Shown here: piece by piece, positions 34,884 through 45,420 of the stretch
Numbering within the stretch: the first letter of the stretch is position 1
Layout: each line of letters starts with the position of its first letter
Assembly (NCBI GenBank): GCA_002307215.1
Contig: DBTU01000053.1
Span: forward strand, 55,948 to 118,874
Source of the DNA: Lachnoclostridium sp. UBA1308
Lineage (GTDB): Bacteria > Bacillota > Clostridia > Lachnospirales > Lachnospiraceae
Direction: 5' to 3'
DNA length: 62,927 nucleotides
Notes under the pieces: model-generated
What the model was told of the DNA's origin: nothing
Databases searched by the model: none
Seen by the model: only the letters and a program-made list of their open reading frames with translations
Program-made: the position numbers and the translations under genes

Positions 34884-34992
34884 ATAGTCCTCCATTCTTT
34901 TATGTCCATAACCTATCGTGAACTTAACTGCCAACGCTTAGGCAGTATCCAAATTACCAGCTCCGTAGTTTATACATCATTCTGTTGACACC

Positions 34993-37422
34993 TTAATATT
35001 GTTCCTGTTCTTTCTTACGAAGCTTAGCTTTATATACGTTGATAATAACCTTTCTGGTCACAGGAACAAAAATTGCAAATATAGCAAGCAACATAATTAC
35101 GAAGGCCCAGATTGGCATTATGTCAGCCTTAGCTATCGATACATCCGGATTCATTACAGGCCCTACTCCACCATCAACAACACCCGGATCCAATACTGTA
35201 GCAGGCATGACTTCTCCCGTAAAATCTTGAGTAAATTCGATCGTCTCACCATTACTATCCTCATAGCTAATCTTCAAGGTACCGGATGCAGTACCTTCCA
35301 TATTTGGCGTTACTTCGATTTCTTCGTAAGCTGAGCTTCCCGGATCTACATTTCCAATAAACAGCATGCCACCGGTTGGCGTAAAGCCATCACCCTCCAC
35401 AGTAGCCGTAACATTATTAAGGACTGCCTTGCCCATATTATAGAAATTAAAGCCTAATGTTGCAGCTTCTCCATTAATTACACTCCCATTAAAAGAGGTA
35501 ACTTGTGTTCCGTCTACTACGGGACGCGCATTTTCCTCTGCATTTAGATTCAGAGTCTCGGTCTTCGTAACACCAACCACACCTGTCTCGGCATTTGGTT
35601 TTTCACCATCATACTCATATTCAATCGTAAGAGTAAGAGGGTATGCTTTGGTTGTTGCGTCCGATTTTACCTTCATCTCAATTGTATTTTCTATCGATTC
35701 ACCCTGATCTATCCTATTGATAAAGAAGCTGTTGCTTCCCTGAGTGACCGTGAATACATTGTCAGCTTGAGTAATGGTTACCGTGATATTCTTTGCTGCT
35801 GTCGAGGAGTTTGTATTATAAATATCATAAGTCAAATTAAAGATGGTTCCTGCTTTCAACTCATCCGTATCCGTACTGTATTTACTGATAATCAATTTCG
35901 GAATACTGTTGCTGCCAAGATCATTCTTTATATTACGTATCGGAATAATTGTGCTTCCTTCTCCGCCGGTGTAGGTATACTTAACCGTCAGATTATTGAG
36001 TCCTTCCGAAATACCGGAGGAAACCATCAAAGGAATTGATATTTTCTTCTTTTCACCACTTGCTAATTTATCGATGTATTGATAGGGGTCTGCATTTACC
36101 GGAATAAAGGTTGCATTCGTTAATCCATCCGGATAAATCTTAAGATCCGTAGCATCAACCTTACTTTTATTCTCTAATTGAAAGGTAATGGTAACCTTAT
36201 CGCCTGCCTTCGGCTGCTCCGGACTTTGAACCACCTTTGTGATTACAATATCGGGGGTGCCGGCTGTTGTAGCTGCACTTACATCAACATAAACCGTCTC
36301 GGATAAGGTGTATTTGTTACCCGAAGCATCCATATATGTAACATTCACTTTTACTGTTTTCATTCCGCCTGTTGCGTATTTTGATACAGTGAGAGGTATT
36401 TTTACCTTTTCCGTCATTTCTTCATCAATATTCGTAACACTGATTCCATTGGAAAAATAATTCTTAATAATACCATCTTGTGTGATGCTGGTAGGATCAA
36501 TCTCAGCGATTATGCTCTTCGCAGTACCTAGTCCGGTATTTTTTAGGTCTATCTCAAGAGAAAAATCCTCACCAGGCTTTAGGCTGTCACCATACTTCAT
36601 ATCGGTAACCGTCAGATTCGGTGAAGCCACATTCGCGGTAAGACTGACACTAAGCTTATAAGCTGCCGTTAAGCTTGTTCCTCCGGGAGTTTTATATGTA
36701 AAATTGACGCTCAGTGGATTTTTCCCTACACTGGCAGTCGTAAGAATCGTTACCGGAAGAGTAATATCCTTCGTCCCGCCCGATGGCAAATCTCCGACTT
36801 TTACGCTTTTCACGCTATAATTACCATCCATTACCGTACCGAAATCCATGGTAAGGTAAACATTCTTCGCCGTTATTTCACCTTCATTCTTAACAGTAAA
36901 CTTCATATTGGTATTACTGCCGATGTTAGTACTCTCAAGAGATGCGTTGCTGACAGTCAACTGTGCAGGAGTTTTCTCCTGTTGAACTTTTAAGTTGATT
37001 TCCAAACTATAGGTATTACTTGAACTTGCCAAATAATCGGTGCTATCGAACACAATTGTAATCGGATAACTCTTAATCTCAGCTGTGTCATCGACCGTAA
37101 CATCAAACTCAAGATCTGTTGCTGAGCTATTATATATATCATTAATCTTTGTTCCATTAATATCAAGGGTAGGCTTTGTAAAAGTAAATAAACCTGACAC
37201 AGAACTTACCGATATGTCATTAATATGTAAATATGAAATTTTGGGCTTAATTGGAATCGTAATGTGAGTTGTCTGTCCAGGTATTACAACCAGGTCCACA
37301 TTATCCGTAATCGTAATCATATCATCAGCCGCTTTTACTTGTATTTTATTTCCTGTAAATCCAGTTATAACCATTGCCATAGTCAGTAATATAACAAATA
37401 ATCCTTTTAATTTACTCTTCAT
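34993..37422 (-). CDS. Large secreted repeat protein with CARDB-like domains and C-terminal TM
   Basis: About 809 residues. A signal peptide (MKSKLKGLFVILLTMAMV) is followed by about seven beta-sandwich segments of CARDB/COG1361 type with recurring cues such as VKNEGEITAKNVYLTMD, LKNTGLGTAKSIIAE and FQLENKSKVDATDLKI. A C-terminal membrane helix (IWAFVIMLLAIFAIFVP) and basic tail anchor it. It probably forms an extracellular stalk presented by or working with the adjacent MacB-like transporter. GAGGGG precedes 37422. Confidence 0.85.
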   Translation of the reverse strand: MKSKLKGLFVILLTMAMVITGFTGNKIQVKAADDMITITDNVDLVVIPGQTTHITIPIKPKISYLHINDISVSSVSGLFTFTKPTLDINGTKINDIYNSSATDLEFDVTVDDTAEIKSYPITIVFDSTDYLASSSNTYSLEINLKVQQEKTPAQLTVSNASLESTNIGSNTNMKFTVKNEGEITAKNVYLTMDFGTVMDGNYSVKSVKVGDLPSGGTKDITLPVTILTTASVGKNPLSVNFTYKTPGGTSLTAAYKLSVSLTANVASPNLTVTDMKYGDSLKPGEDFSLEIDLKNTGLGTAKSIIAEIDPTSITQDGIIKNYFSNGISVTNIDEEMTEKVKIPLTVSKYATGGMKTVKVNVTYMDASGNKYTLSETVYVDVSAATTAGTPDIVITKVVQSPEQPKAGDKVTITFQLENKSKVDATDLKIYPDGLTNATFIPVNADPYQYIDKLASGEKKKISIPLMVSSGISEGLNNLTVKYTYTGGEGSTIIPIRNIKNDLGSNSIPKLIISKYSTDTDELKAGTIFNLTYDIYNTNSSTAAKNITVTITQADNVFTVTQGSNSFFINRIDQGESIENTIEMKVKSDATTKAYPLTLTIEYEYDGEKPNAETGVVGVTKTETLNLNAEENARPVVDGTQVTSFNGSVINGEAATLGFNFYNMGKAVLNNVTATVEGDGFTPTGGMLFIGNVDPGSSAYEEIEVTPNMEGTASGTLKISYEDSNGETIEFTQDFTGEVMPATVLDPGVVDGGVGPVMNPDVSIAKADIMPIWAFVIMLLAIFAIFVPVTRKVIINVYKAKLRKKEQEQY

Positions 37423-37450
37423 CCTTAACCCCTCTGCTTCCTTCAATAAT

Positions 37451-38227
37451 TTATGACAATACAGCTTCCGATTCAGTCTCATTTGCCACATCTTCTTCCT
37501 GTATGCTTATGGAAGAATCCTTCTCTTCTTTGATTTCTATTCCTTCTATGTTACCATCCAGTATATGTATGATTTTATCAGCATACTCTGCCAGCCTTCG
37601 ATCATGTGTTACCATCACTATGGTTTGATTATTATCCTTAGCTATCCCTCTAATCAGATCCATAACCTCTTTTGATGTTTTAGAGTCGAGATTACCGGTC
37701 GGCTCATCTGCAAATACAATCTCAGGTTTTCCAACAAATGCCCTGGCAATACCAACCCTCTGCTGCTGTCCACCGCTCATCTCTCTGGGCTTATGTCGAA
37801 GCCTTGGCCCCAGTCCTACCTGAATCAACATATCTCTTGCCATCTTTTTTCTTCGTTTTGTAGTGACATGTTTAAAGATTAGGGGCAATTCAACATTCTC
37901 CAGAGCTGTCATTTGATTCATCAGATTATACGACTGAAATACAAAACCAAGCGTATCTTGTCTGAATTTCGCAAGACTCTTCTCTCCCATCATGTGAATG
38001 TGTTTACCTTTAATAATAATCTGACCCGAGGTAATCTTTTCAATACCTGCCATTAGATTTAGCAAGGTGGATTTTCCGGATCCTGATACTCCGTACAAAC
38101 AACAGAATTCGCCTTTTTGTATCGTGAAGCTTACTTCATCTAAGGCACAGATTTTTTCCTTGCCCATTCGGTAGATTTTTTTTACGTTCTTAACTTCAAT
38201 AATATTTTCCGATAAATTTTCGCTCAT
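37451..38227 (-). CDS. ABC transporter ATP-binding protein (LolD/MacB type)
   Basis: A 258-residue ATPase with Walker A GVSGSGKSTLLNLM, signature MSGGQQQRVGIARAF, Walker B VFADEPTGNLDS and a following H-loop (VTHDRR). The C-terminal 25 residues are acidic and likely flexible. It pairs with the FtsX-type permease at 33278 and is the first gene of the operon. Sequence type is that of LolD/MacB/YknY ATPases. Confidence 0.92.
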   Translation of the reverse strand: MSENLSENIIEVKNVKKIYRMGKEKICALDEVSFTIQKGEFCCLYGVSGSGKSTLLNLMAGIEKITSGQIIIKGKHIHMMGEKSLAKFRQDTLGFVFQSYNLMNQMTALENVELPLIFKHVTTKRRKKMARDMLIQVGLGPRLRHKPREMSGGQQQRVGIARAFVGKPEIVFADEPTGNLDSKTSKEVMDLIRGIAKDNNQTIVMVTHDRRLAEYADKIIHILDGNIEGIEIKEEKDSSISIQEEDVANETESEAVLS

Positions 38228-38382
38228 TTTCCACCTTCCTAATTATTACCTCCACCAACCTGTCTGCAAGACTCACTTAGAATTATAGTACAACATATAT
38301 ATTAAATAATGCGTACCATATTTCTTAATATTTCCTTACATTTTGTTAAATATTATGTAATCATTTATTTTTTTCACGTAAA

Positions 38383-38407
38383 GCCCGGTATAATTCCTTT
38401 GCCGGGC
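38383..38407 (-). terminator. Terminator hairpin after the AI-2E gene
   Basis: GCCCGG (38383-38388) and CCGGGC (38402-38407) pair, lying just past the AI-2E permease stop codon. The T-run that follows on the minus strand is short. Confidence 0.5.
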
Positions 38408-38408
38408 C

Positions 38409-39629
38409 CTACTTTGCGATTTTATTATTCTCTTTACACTGTACCTGCTTACCCTCATTCTTGTGCTCAAGTCTATGTTCAATAAAGCGGACAAATACCA
38501 ATTTAACATAGGCCCCTACCGGAACCGCCAGAAGCATTCCTAAAAATCCGCCCACAGCACTTCCGATAATAATCGATACAATAATGATCAACGGATGGAT
38601 TTTAATTGATCGGCTTAAAAGTTTGGGTCCAATGATATTACCATCCACTGCTTGAATAACAAACAATGCAATCAATGATATGATCAGAATTTTTATATCA
38701 CCATTCATCAGACAAACAATTGTCGTGGTAATATATGCTACAATTGGACCAAAATACGGTATCAGATTACCGATACCTGCTAAGATACCGATTATTATGG
38801 CAAACTTAACTCCCGTAATGGATAGCACCAGACTGATGAGCAACATCATAACAAATGCATCTGTCAACTGCCCTCTGATATAGCCTGAAAATACATGATC
38901 CAGGTCATGGGCAATACTATAGATTCTTTTATTAGCCATGTCACTGAATAATGCTCGAAATACTTTTATTACATATGACAGGAACATTCTGCCATCAATC
39001 ATAAAGTAGCAGCCTATGATAAAGCTGAAAATAATCGTTGTCAGATATCCTGAAATATTCGTAACCGCAGTGAGCGCGGAGTAAGCCATATTCTTTAAGC
39101 TATTCAAAACAAATGCTGAAACATTCTCAAAATATTTATCAAATTCCGGAGACTTAATATTAAATTGCGATAACTTTTCAGAAATCGAATTATAAAAAGC
39201 ATCAAAGTTCGTCTTATAATCCTGGGCAAGCTTTATGATGTCATTCAGGCTGGCCGGTCTTACTTGATTCGTCACAGTAAATATCAGAACTGATATCAAA
39301 CCGGATATGATTATTAGGAAAAGCGTTACAGCAGTGAATGTTGCCCATGTTCTGGGTGCAACAAATCCTTTGAATATTCTTACCTTCAACAGTTTGCGGT
39401 ATTTTCTCTCAAAGAAATCCACCAAAGGATCCATCAAATAGGCAAATACAAATCCAAGAATAACAGGCTTGATGACCCGAATTACCCATCTGAACTTACC
39501 ATATACCATGGCTGCAACATCCGGCATATTTTTAAGAATCAAACTCAATGTATATATGACAACTACAGTGAAGATGACATACAGGGAAATCTGCATGTAA
39601 TTTTTATTAATCCTATCTTTCCATTTCAT
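38409..39629 (-). CDS. AI-2E family transporter
   Basis: A 406-residue membrane protein with about eight helices. LKNMPDVAAMVYGKF then RVIKPVILGFVFAYLMDPLVDFFER at the N-terminus and the C-terminal LIPYFGPIVAYITTTI and KIHPLIIIVSIIIGSAVGGFLGMLLAVPV are typical of the family. Members have been linked to autoinducer-2 export or ion/proton antiport; the substrate here cannot be told. Eight bases downstream of the kinase-like gene, so co-transcribed with it. Confidence 0.9.
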   Translation of the reverse strand: MKWKDRINKNYMQISLYVIFTVVVIYTLSLILKNMPDVAAMVYGKFRWVIRVIKPVILGFVFAYLMDPLVDFFERKYRKLLKVRIFKGFVAPRTWATFTAVTLFLIIISGLISVLIFTVTNQVRPASLNDIIKLAQDYKTNFDAFYNSISEKLSQFNIKSPEFDKYFENVSAFVLNSLKNMAYSALTAVTNISGYLTTIIFSFIIGCYFMIDGRMFLSYVIKVFRALFSDMANKRIYSIAHDLDHVFSGYIRGQLTDAFVMMLLISLVLSITGVKFAIIIGILAGIGNLIPYFGPIVAYITTTIVCLMNGDIKILIISLIALFVIQAVDGNIIGPKLLSRSIKIHPLIIIVSIIIGSAVGGFLGMLLAVPVGAYVKLVFVRFIEHRLEHKNEGKQVQCKENNKIAK

Positions 39630-39636
39630 TCGCCGG

Positions 39637-40257
39637 CTAAACCTCTTTCCTGCTTTCTAAATAATGAAGAATGCACTCTACCGTAGCATCAATCCCTACA
39701 TAATTACTCTTTATTGAAAGATGATAATTATCGGCTCTACCCCATTTTTCATCCGCGTGATAATTATAATAATTGGCCCTTCTCTTATCCGTTTTTATTA
39801 TTTCTTCTTCGGCTTTATTTTCCTTTATGTCATACTCACTTATTACCCTTTTCTTTCGAAATTCCATATCTGCCCATAGGAATACATGGACAACATTAGG
39901 GAAATCTCTCAGTATATAGTCAGCACAACGCCCGACAATAACGCATGAACCCTCTTGAGCCAACTTACGAATTACATTCGACTGAGCCAGATACAACTGA
40001 TCATCCAGCGAGAGATGGGTAAAGCCTATGTCTTGACTGCCATATGCACCCATTCCCATTACGATGGAATACAAAAGACTGTTGGATGCTTTTTTCTCTG
40101 CATTTTCAAAAGCCTGTTCTGAAAATCCACTTTCCTTTGCGGCTCTTGTAATAATCTCCTTATCATAAAACAAAATGCCAAGCTTTTCAGCCAGTTTAGC
40201 TCCAATCTCCCTGCCGCCACTGCCATATTGCCTGCTGATTGTTATTATTTCATTCAT
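39637..40257 (-). CDS. Cytidylate kinase-like family protein
   Basis: A 206-residue protein starting MNEIITISRQYGSGGREIG, whose P-loop is GSGGREIG. The rest (KLGILFYDKEIITRAAKESGFS, then VIVGRCADYIL and NVVHVFLWADMEFRKKRV) matches the Cmk-like AAA_26 group. The true cytidylate kinase is usually a different gene; this group is functionally undefined. GAGGTGG upstream of 40257 fixes the start, making the upstream in-frame ATGs unlikely. Confidence 0.88.
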   Translation of the reverse strand: MNEIITISRQYGSGGREIGAKLAEKLGILFYDKEIITRAAKESGFSEQAFENAEKKASNSLLYSIVMGMGAYGSQDIGFTHLSLDDQLYLAQSNVIRKLAQEGSCVIVGRCADYILRDFPNVVHVFLWADMEFRKKRVISEYDIKENKAEEEIIKTDKRRANYYNYHADEKWGRADNYHLSIKSNYVGIDATVECILHYLESRKEV

Positions 40258-40352
40258 AGTAAGCCACCTCATTCCATTTAATATCCTTATTAGTCCTTTA
40301 AGTATACCATAACATGACAACGGGTAGAAGCATTTTACAGATTAAATTTACA

Positions 40353-42962
40353 TTAAAATAAATTATTTAACAGAGCCATTTTTAAAGTAAGCCTTTTATA
40401 AAATGGTAGCTTATCATAATTCTGAGCATACAAATTACGGCTAAATTTCTCCACCTGACCAAGCTCTCTCACCGTGATGCTACCCCTTCCATAACGTGCT
40501 TTCTTAACAATTTCCATAAAAGTAGCAAATTGCCGAACATCAATATCTACAATGTGTTCCGCTACATACTTCTCATAATCCTCAAGGCTCGCCCTCTTTC
40601 CCGGAAGCCCCTTACAAATGTATAGTATCTTTTCGGTCTCTGAGTATACAAATATGGCTCTTTTGTTACGATTTCTCACGTTCCTGATTCTTCTTCGCCT
40701 TCTTATCCTGACAATTAGGAAGAATACTGCAGCTGCGACGGTCATTAAAATAAATGCTATGATAAACCCTATATTGAGCCTTGCTTTCTGATCCTCCTCA
40801 GCCTGTTTTGCTGATTGCGACTGTAGTTGTAAATCTTGATTTTGCTTGGCTTGCTCCTGATTCATTGCAGCCTGTGTCGGTATCTGTGGCTCTATAGTCG
40901 GTAATAGCACATCATCTTTCTGATCCAAATATTTTTCGGCATAAGAGAAGTCATCTGCCACCTGAGTATTATATGCTATTGCTGATCCGGGTGTAAAATC
41001 CATAGGAATCCATCCGCATCCATCCATATATATCTCAATCCAGGCATGTGCATTATAATCTCTGACACTGATGGTTGTTGAAATCATATCCATCGATATA
41101 ACCGTATCTAAATTCTCTCCTCTGCTCTTCGAATAGAGCGTTGCACTCTGCTCTATTTCAGATGGATTCTGCATTGCCTGTACTGCTCCTACTGAATAGC
41201 CTTCTACATATCGTGCCGGAACTCCCATTGCACGTAGCATTAAGGTTGCCGCCGAGGCATAATGAGAACAATAACCCTTCTTGTTCTCATATAGAAAATA
41301 CTCAACAAAATCCTTTCCTTTCGGAAGCTCTCCCGGAGATAAGGTATATTGCGTATTCTCTGCAAGGTAGTTCTTTACATAGTCTAGTTTTTCCGTTAAA
41401 CTCATAGCACCAAAAGAAGCATTATCTTTGGAGAAATCCTTCTTGAGTCTGTTTAAGCCCTTTTCCGGCATTTTTGTATATACATCGTAGACATATTCCC
41501 GGTAAGCCTTTTCATATTTTGTATACTCAGTATTCTGCATGTTCTTAATCAACGTATCGGAGGACCCGCCCAGTGCAACATTAAAGTAATAACTAAGATT
41601 ATAATATCCGTTGCGTTTGTAGGGAGCGGCATAAAGGTCATCTTTATTATATGTTCGGTTCAATTGTTCATAATCAGTATAATAGGGCGCGTAGATATAT
41701 TTCTTATTTGCCCCCTTATACTCTATCTGCATTGAACCCTTAAATATAAAGTAAAGTGGATCTTTAACGAGATCAGTTGTCCAAGTAAAATCATGTCCGG
41801 CTGCCTCGCTCATATCAACCTTCTGATCCTGCAGAAGAAGATTCAATAGCTTATTTGTCTGATTTATAGAAGAAAAGGATTCTTGGGGCAGCAGCTTTAA
41901 CAGTTGTTTGTATTTACTTTCATCCTCCTTATTATGACCTACCCAACGGTTTCCGGTGTAATCACTACCCACATAACCCTTAAGGTATAAGCCCTCTATC
42001 ACGGATGAGTAAATAGCTTTTACTACAAGCTGCTCATCTCCTGTATAATTAACCTTTCCGATGTTACCAAGTTCACCGCCCAGCAAGCCTCCGGTAGCTG
42101 GGTCAACCTTAAACAGCTTATAATCTGTAAACCTTTCCGAAATATCCTCCAATGAGGTTTCCATAAAGGTCTGCTGGACTTTTGATTTCATATCATTCAG
42201 TTGCGCGATGTTATCGTATTTATCTTCTGATATAAATAATTTTAATATAAAAAATACCGTTAAGGCCAGTAAGCTAACCCATACCGCTGATCTGCTGTTA
42301 ATCCTTTGCAACAGTGTGCGTTGTTCCCTATTATTAATATGCTTGTAAGGAAGACCGGATTTCGTCAGGTATAATATGGCTACAATGTATGCAACGAGAT
42401 ATTTTTCCGAAGGAATGACTCCAAGCAGGAAACTTGCCGCCACCGGAAGAAACAGGATCAGACTGCAAAGATTGACCAGTCGGTTTCTTACAACAGCAAT
42501 TGTAAACAACCCTATCATCGGAATCATAATTATGATCATAAGAAGTGTGATATCTGACACTTCATTTGACCCATCCGCAACATAATAGTTAGTGGAATAT
42601 TGATAGTAGTCATACACCCTCTTAATGATTAGATTTTCTACTAAAAAAAATCCGTTCTTTAGCTGCGGAAGTCTGCTATAAAAAAAAAGGCCATAAAACA
42701 AAAATGTAAAAAAAAGCTTAACCAAATCATAAGACGGAAATACACACAGCGCAAACATAATGCCTGCGCAAAGTAAGATCTGGACATTGATATTCACCGG
42801 AGCCGGCATGCTTTCAATCAGTACAGAAAAGGCACTCCAGCTTCCGATAGTGATTGCAAGAATCTGGATAATTCTTGCCGAGATCTGTATGCCCGGTTTC
42901 TTCTCATCAATTATTAGAACGGAATTCTCCATGATAAGTCCGTTCTGAAATCTTTTACCCAA
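40353..42962 (-). CDS. Transglutaminase-like membrane protein (TgpA family)
   Basis: An 869-residue protein. The N-terminal half has about seven transmembrane helices, then an extracytoplasmic transglutaminase core with catalytic Cys in GYCSHYAS, His in NAHAWIEIYMDGCG and Asp in PMDFTPG. A further helix and DUF4129-like C-terminus follow. It starts at TTG with GGAGGTGAGAA just upstream. It is the last gene of the moxR-DUF58-transglutaminase operon, a set often tied to cell-surface protein maturation. Confidence 0.9.
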   Translation of the reverse strand: MGKRFQNGLIMENSVLIIDEKKPGIQISARIIQILAITIGSWSAFSVLIESMPAPVNINVQILLCAGIMFALCVFPSYDLVKLFFTFLFYGLFFYSRLPQLKNGFFLVENLIIKRVYDYYQYSTNYYVADGSNEVSDITLLMIIIMIPMIGLFTIAVVRNRLVNLCSLILFLPVAASFLLGVIPSEKYLVAYIVAILYLTKSGLPYKHINNREQRTLLQRINSRSAVWVSLLALTVFFILKLFISEDKYDNIAQLNDMKSKVQQTFMETSLEDISERFTDYKLFKVDPATGGLLGGELGNIGKVNYTGDEQLVVKAIYSSVIEGLYLKGYVGSDYTGNRWVGHNKEDESKYKQLLKLLPQESFSSINQTNKLLNLLLQDQKVDMSEAAGHDFTWTTDLVKDPLYFIFKGSMQIEYKGANKKYIYAPYYTDYEQLNRTYNKDDLYAAPYKRNGYYNLSYYFNVALGGSSDTLIKNMQNTEYTKYEKAYREYVYDVYTKMPEKGLNRLKKDFSKDNASFGAMSLTEKLDYVKNYLAENTQYTLSPGELPKGKDFVEYFLYENKKGYCSHYASAATLMLRAMGVPARYVEGYSVGAVQAMQNPSEIEQSATLYSKSRGENLDTVISMDMISTTISVRDYNAHAWIEIYMDGCGWIPMDFTPGSAIAYNTQVADDFSYAEKYLDQKDDVLLPTIEPQIPTQAAMNQEQAKQNQDLQLQSQSAKQAEEDQKARLNIGFIIAFILMTVAAAVFFLIVRIRRRRRIRNVRNRNKRAIFVYSETEKILYICKGLPGKRASLEDYEKYVAEHIVDIDVRQFATFMEIVKKARYGRGSITVRELGQVEKFSRNLYAQNYDKLPFYKRLTLKMALLNNLF

Positions 42963-42978
42963 ATTCTCACCTCCATTT

Positions 42979-44196
42979 CTAATCTACGCTCAATTGTTCC
43001 ATGCCATTCTTAACATTACCCATCAACATCGAATATACCTTAACACCGATGTCCTTATAAGATTTCTGCATTTCTTCCTCAACCATCCTGCTAAAGTCTT
43101 GATTACTGTCTCCATGCATATAAATTACATGTCTATTGTAAGCTTTTACCTCGGAAACAGACTCAATATGAGGAACAGATATGTTGTTGCTGATAAAAAA
43201 CAGTTCAGAATACTGTTCATGTAAATGCTCAGCCAGATATACCGACATAACATCTACACTCTCTTTATACGGCTTCGCCTGAAGAAGTCCGTCTACCGCA
43301 TCGAAAAGATCCTTCTCCTTACATACACAAACTCTCCTGCATATTCTATGCTCTACATCATACCAAGCTAAATAATGTGCATGCCGCTTCATTATAAGTG
43401 AATAGGAAAGGGACAGCGCACCCTCTAAAATGGAATCAATACTTTGTAACAGAAAATCCCCCATCCCATCATTTAGATTAATAAAAAGCAATTCTCTGCA
43501 ATTGATCGGGTCGCTGAATTCTTTCATCATCAGCTGATTCTGTTTCATACTAAGCTTCCAATGAACTCTCTGTAAGCGATCTCCCTCCCGGTATTCTCTG
43601 ATATCAAAGACCTCGGAGGGGTCATCACCCTTTCTGTCAGGAGAATAATTGTCATTCTCCGTCATATAAATGTTCCTTTGGAGGATTTGATGATCCTCAA
43701 GTTCATAGTAAGATGGTAAAATCGCCACCTTAATCTTATTCTCCAGCTTTCGCCTCAGAGAAAACAGCTTCATATAATCATAGATACGAATACCTTCAAG
43801 CGTAATCTCCATATTACCGGCATACTGTGAAGTCATATGGAAAATGACAGAGGTCTTTGTCTTGTAATCCAAGGAAACACAAATTGTCTTCTTAAATTTG
43901 GTGGGAGCGTATGCATTTTGATAAGAGATATAAATCTTAAGGAAGGATAAAGGAAAAATTGTAGGGTTTATGAGTTGAATTGAGACCGGAATCTTACCAT
44001 CCTTACCTGCAACATGAGTGATACAGACCAACTCTGCTCTTACCTTTCCATAGCAGTAGCTTAAAAGACCGAACAAAAAGAAAGGCATCATAACAACCGT
44101 TATAAATATCATGCCAATATAGTATTTATTAAACAGAATTAACAGCAGTCCGACGGAAGCAAGAAGCATCAGATACCGCAATTTACTCCTGAACAT
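42979..44196 (-). CDS. DUF58 domain-containing protein
   Basis: A 405-residue protein with two N-terminal transmembrane helices and the DUF58 core containing PDRKGDDPSEVFDIREYREGDRLQRVHWKLSMKQN (about 180-215). DUF58 proteins are regularly coupled with MoxR ATPases and TgpA, as here. The VWA-like fold probably recruits substrates. Sixteen bases separate it from the transglutaminase gene and seventeen from moxR. Confidence 0.9.
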   Translation of the reverse strand: MFRSKLRYLMLLASVGLLLILFNKYYIGMIFITVVMMPFFLFGLLSYCYGKVRAELVCITHVAGKDGKIPVSIQLINPTIFPLSFLKIYISYQNAYAPTKFKKTICVSLDYKTKTSVIFHMTSQYAGNMEITLEGIRIYDYMKLFSLRRKLENKIKVAILPSYYELEDHQILQRNIYMTENDNYSPDRKGDDPSEVFDIREYREGDRLQRVHWKLSMKQNQLMMKEFSDPINCRELLFINLNDGMGDFLLQSIDSILEGALSLSYSLIMKRHAHYLAWYDVEHRICRRVCVCKEKDLFDAVDGLLQAKPYKESVDVMSVYLAEHLHEQYSELFFISNNISVPHIESVSEVKAYNRHVIYMHGDSNQDFSRMVEEEMQKSYKDIGVKVYSMLMGNVKNGMEQLSVD

Positions 44197-44213
44197 CTTT
44201 CACCAGTACCTTT

Positions 44214-45179
44214 CTAAATATTAGTGTAGACTTCCTTTGTGTTAATTCGGGGAGCCCTAACAATACGCAGGATGTCATCTAAAAGGTTGTCCACTGTTAC
44301 ATTATTAACTCTCGCCTTCGGTCTTAAAATCATTCTGTGGGAACAAACATCCTTAAATACAATGGAAACATCGGCAGGAATTACATAATCCCTACTGCTT
44401 AAGAAAGCGGTCGCCTTTGCCATATTCATCAGCGCTAATGAGCCTCTTGGGCTGGCGCCAAGCTCAACTAATGGGTTCTCCCTTGTCTGCTGTACTAAAA
44501 GTGTAATATATTCATAAATGGAATCATGTACATAGACTTCCTCAACGAGGCTCTGCATTGCAATAATATCCTCTTTCTCAACAATTTGTACTACATTATC
44601 AAGCGGATTTGTGTTTTGACGTTCCTTTAATATTCCTATTTCGCTTTTAATATCAGGGTAGCCCATGGACAGCTTTACCATAAAACGATCCAACTGGGAT
44701 TCCGGGAGCATCTGCGTACCGATGGATCCGATTGGATTCTGAGTCGCCATAACAACAAAGGGCTTCGGAACCTCTCTTGTAACACTGTCGACGGTAACCT
44801 TACCTTCCTCCATAACCTCAAGCAGTGCAGATTGTGTCTTTGGTGAGGTTCTGTTAATCTCATCCGCCAGAAACAGATTGCACATGATAGGCCCCTGTTT
44901 ATATTGATAGCTCTCACCGTTCTTATTCAACATATGAAAACCAATCACATCTGTCGGCAGAACATCAGGTGTAAACTGAAGGCGGTGATGCTCCAAAGCC
45001 ATTGCCTTTGAAAACGCAAGTGCCAGAGTGGTCTTTCCTACACCCGGGTGATCTTCAAGTAAAATATGGCCCTTTGCTAAAATCGCAGTAAGCACCTTTC
45101 CGATGACCGCTCGCTTTCCGATGACTACCTTATTTACTTCGTCCATAATTTCAATTGCTTTTCCATTATATTGCATCAT
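44214..45179 (-). CDS. MoxR family AAA+ ATPase
   Basis: A 321-residue ATPase. Walker A is in EDHPGVGKTTLALAF, Walker B in LFLADEINRTSPKTQSALLEVMEE, sensor 1 in VMATQNPI, arginine finger region in LPESQLDRFM. MoxR proteins act as chaperones that activate partner proteins, commonly the neighbouring DUF58 protein. It is the first gene of the operon. Confidence 0.93.
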   Translation of the reverse strand: MMQYNGKAIEIMDEVNKVVIGKRAVIGKVLTAILAKGHILLEDHPGVGKTTLALAFSKAMALEHHRLQFTPDVLPTDVIGFHMLNKNGESYQYKQGPIMCNLFLADEINRTSPKTQSALLEVMEEGKVTVDSVTREVPKPFVVMATQNPIGSIGTQMLPESQLDRFMVKLSMGYPDIKSEIGILKERQNTNPLDNVVQIVEKEDIIAMQSLVEEVYVHDSIYEYITLLVQQTRENPLVELGASPRGSLALMNMAKATAFLSSRDYVIPADVSIVFKDVCSHRMILRPKARVNNVTVDNLLDDILRIVRAPRINTKEVYTNI

Positions 45180-45273
45180 TTCCTATTCACTTCCCATCTT
45201 TGTAATTTACTGTATATTATAGCATACTCAGACATAAATTCAATTTGATTATTATAATCCCCTTCTGCCCTTA

Positions 45274-45420
45274 GAATTAGTTTGTGCCGAGGATTACTAT
45301 CATAGCCGCATTGGCTATAAATACAAAATATAAAAATGAATTTCCAATGGAATTCATTTATATATTCCTAATGGCACGCATGATTCTTGCGAGACTATAT
45401 TCGCACTAATCCTATTTGGA
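45274..45420. repeat. Family B repeat and hairpins between divergent genes
   Basis: Bases 45274-45297 are identical to 3434-3457. Downstream hairpins include an imperfect TAGCC/GGCTA stem and AAATGAATTTCC/GGAATTCATTT. Both flanking genes (moxR and foldase) are read outwards, so this is not a terminator region. It looks like a decayed palindromic element. Confidence 0.55.
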
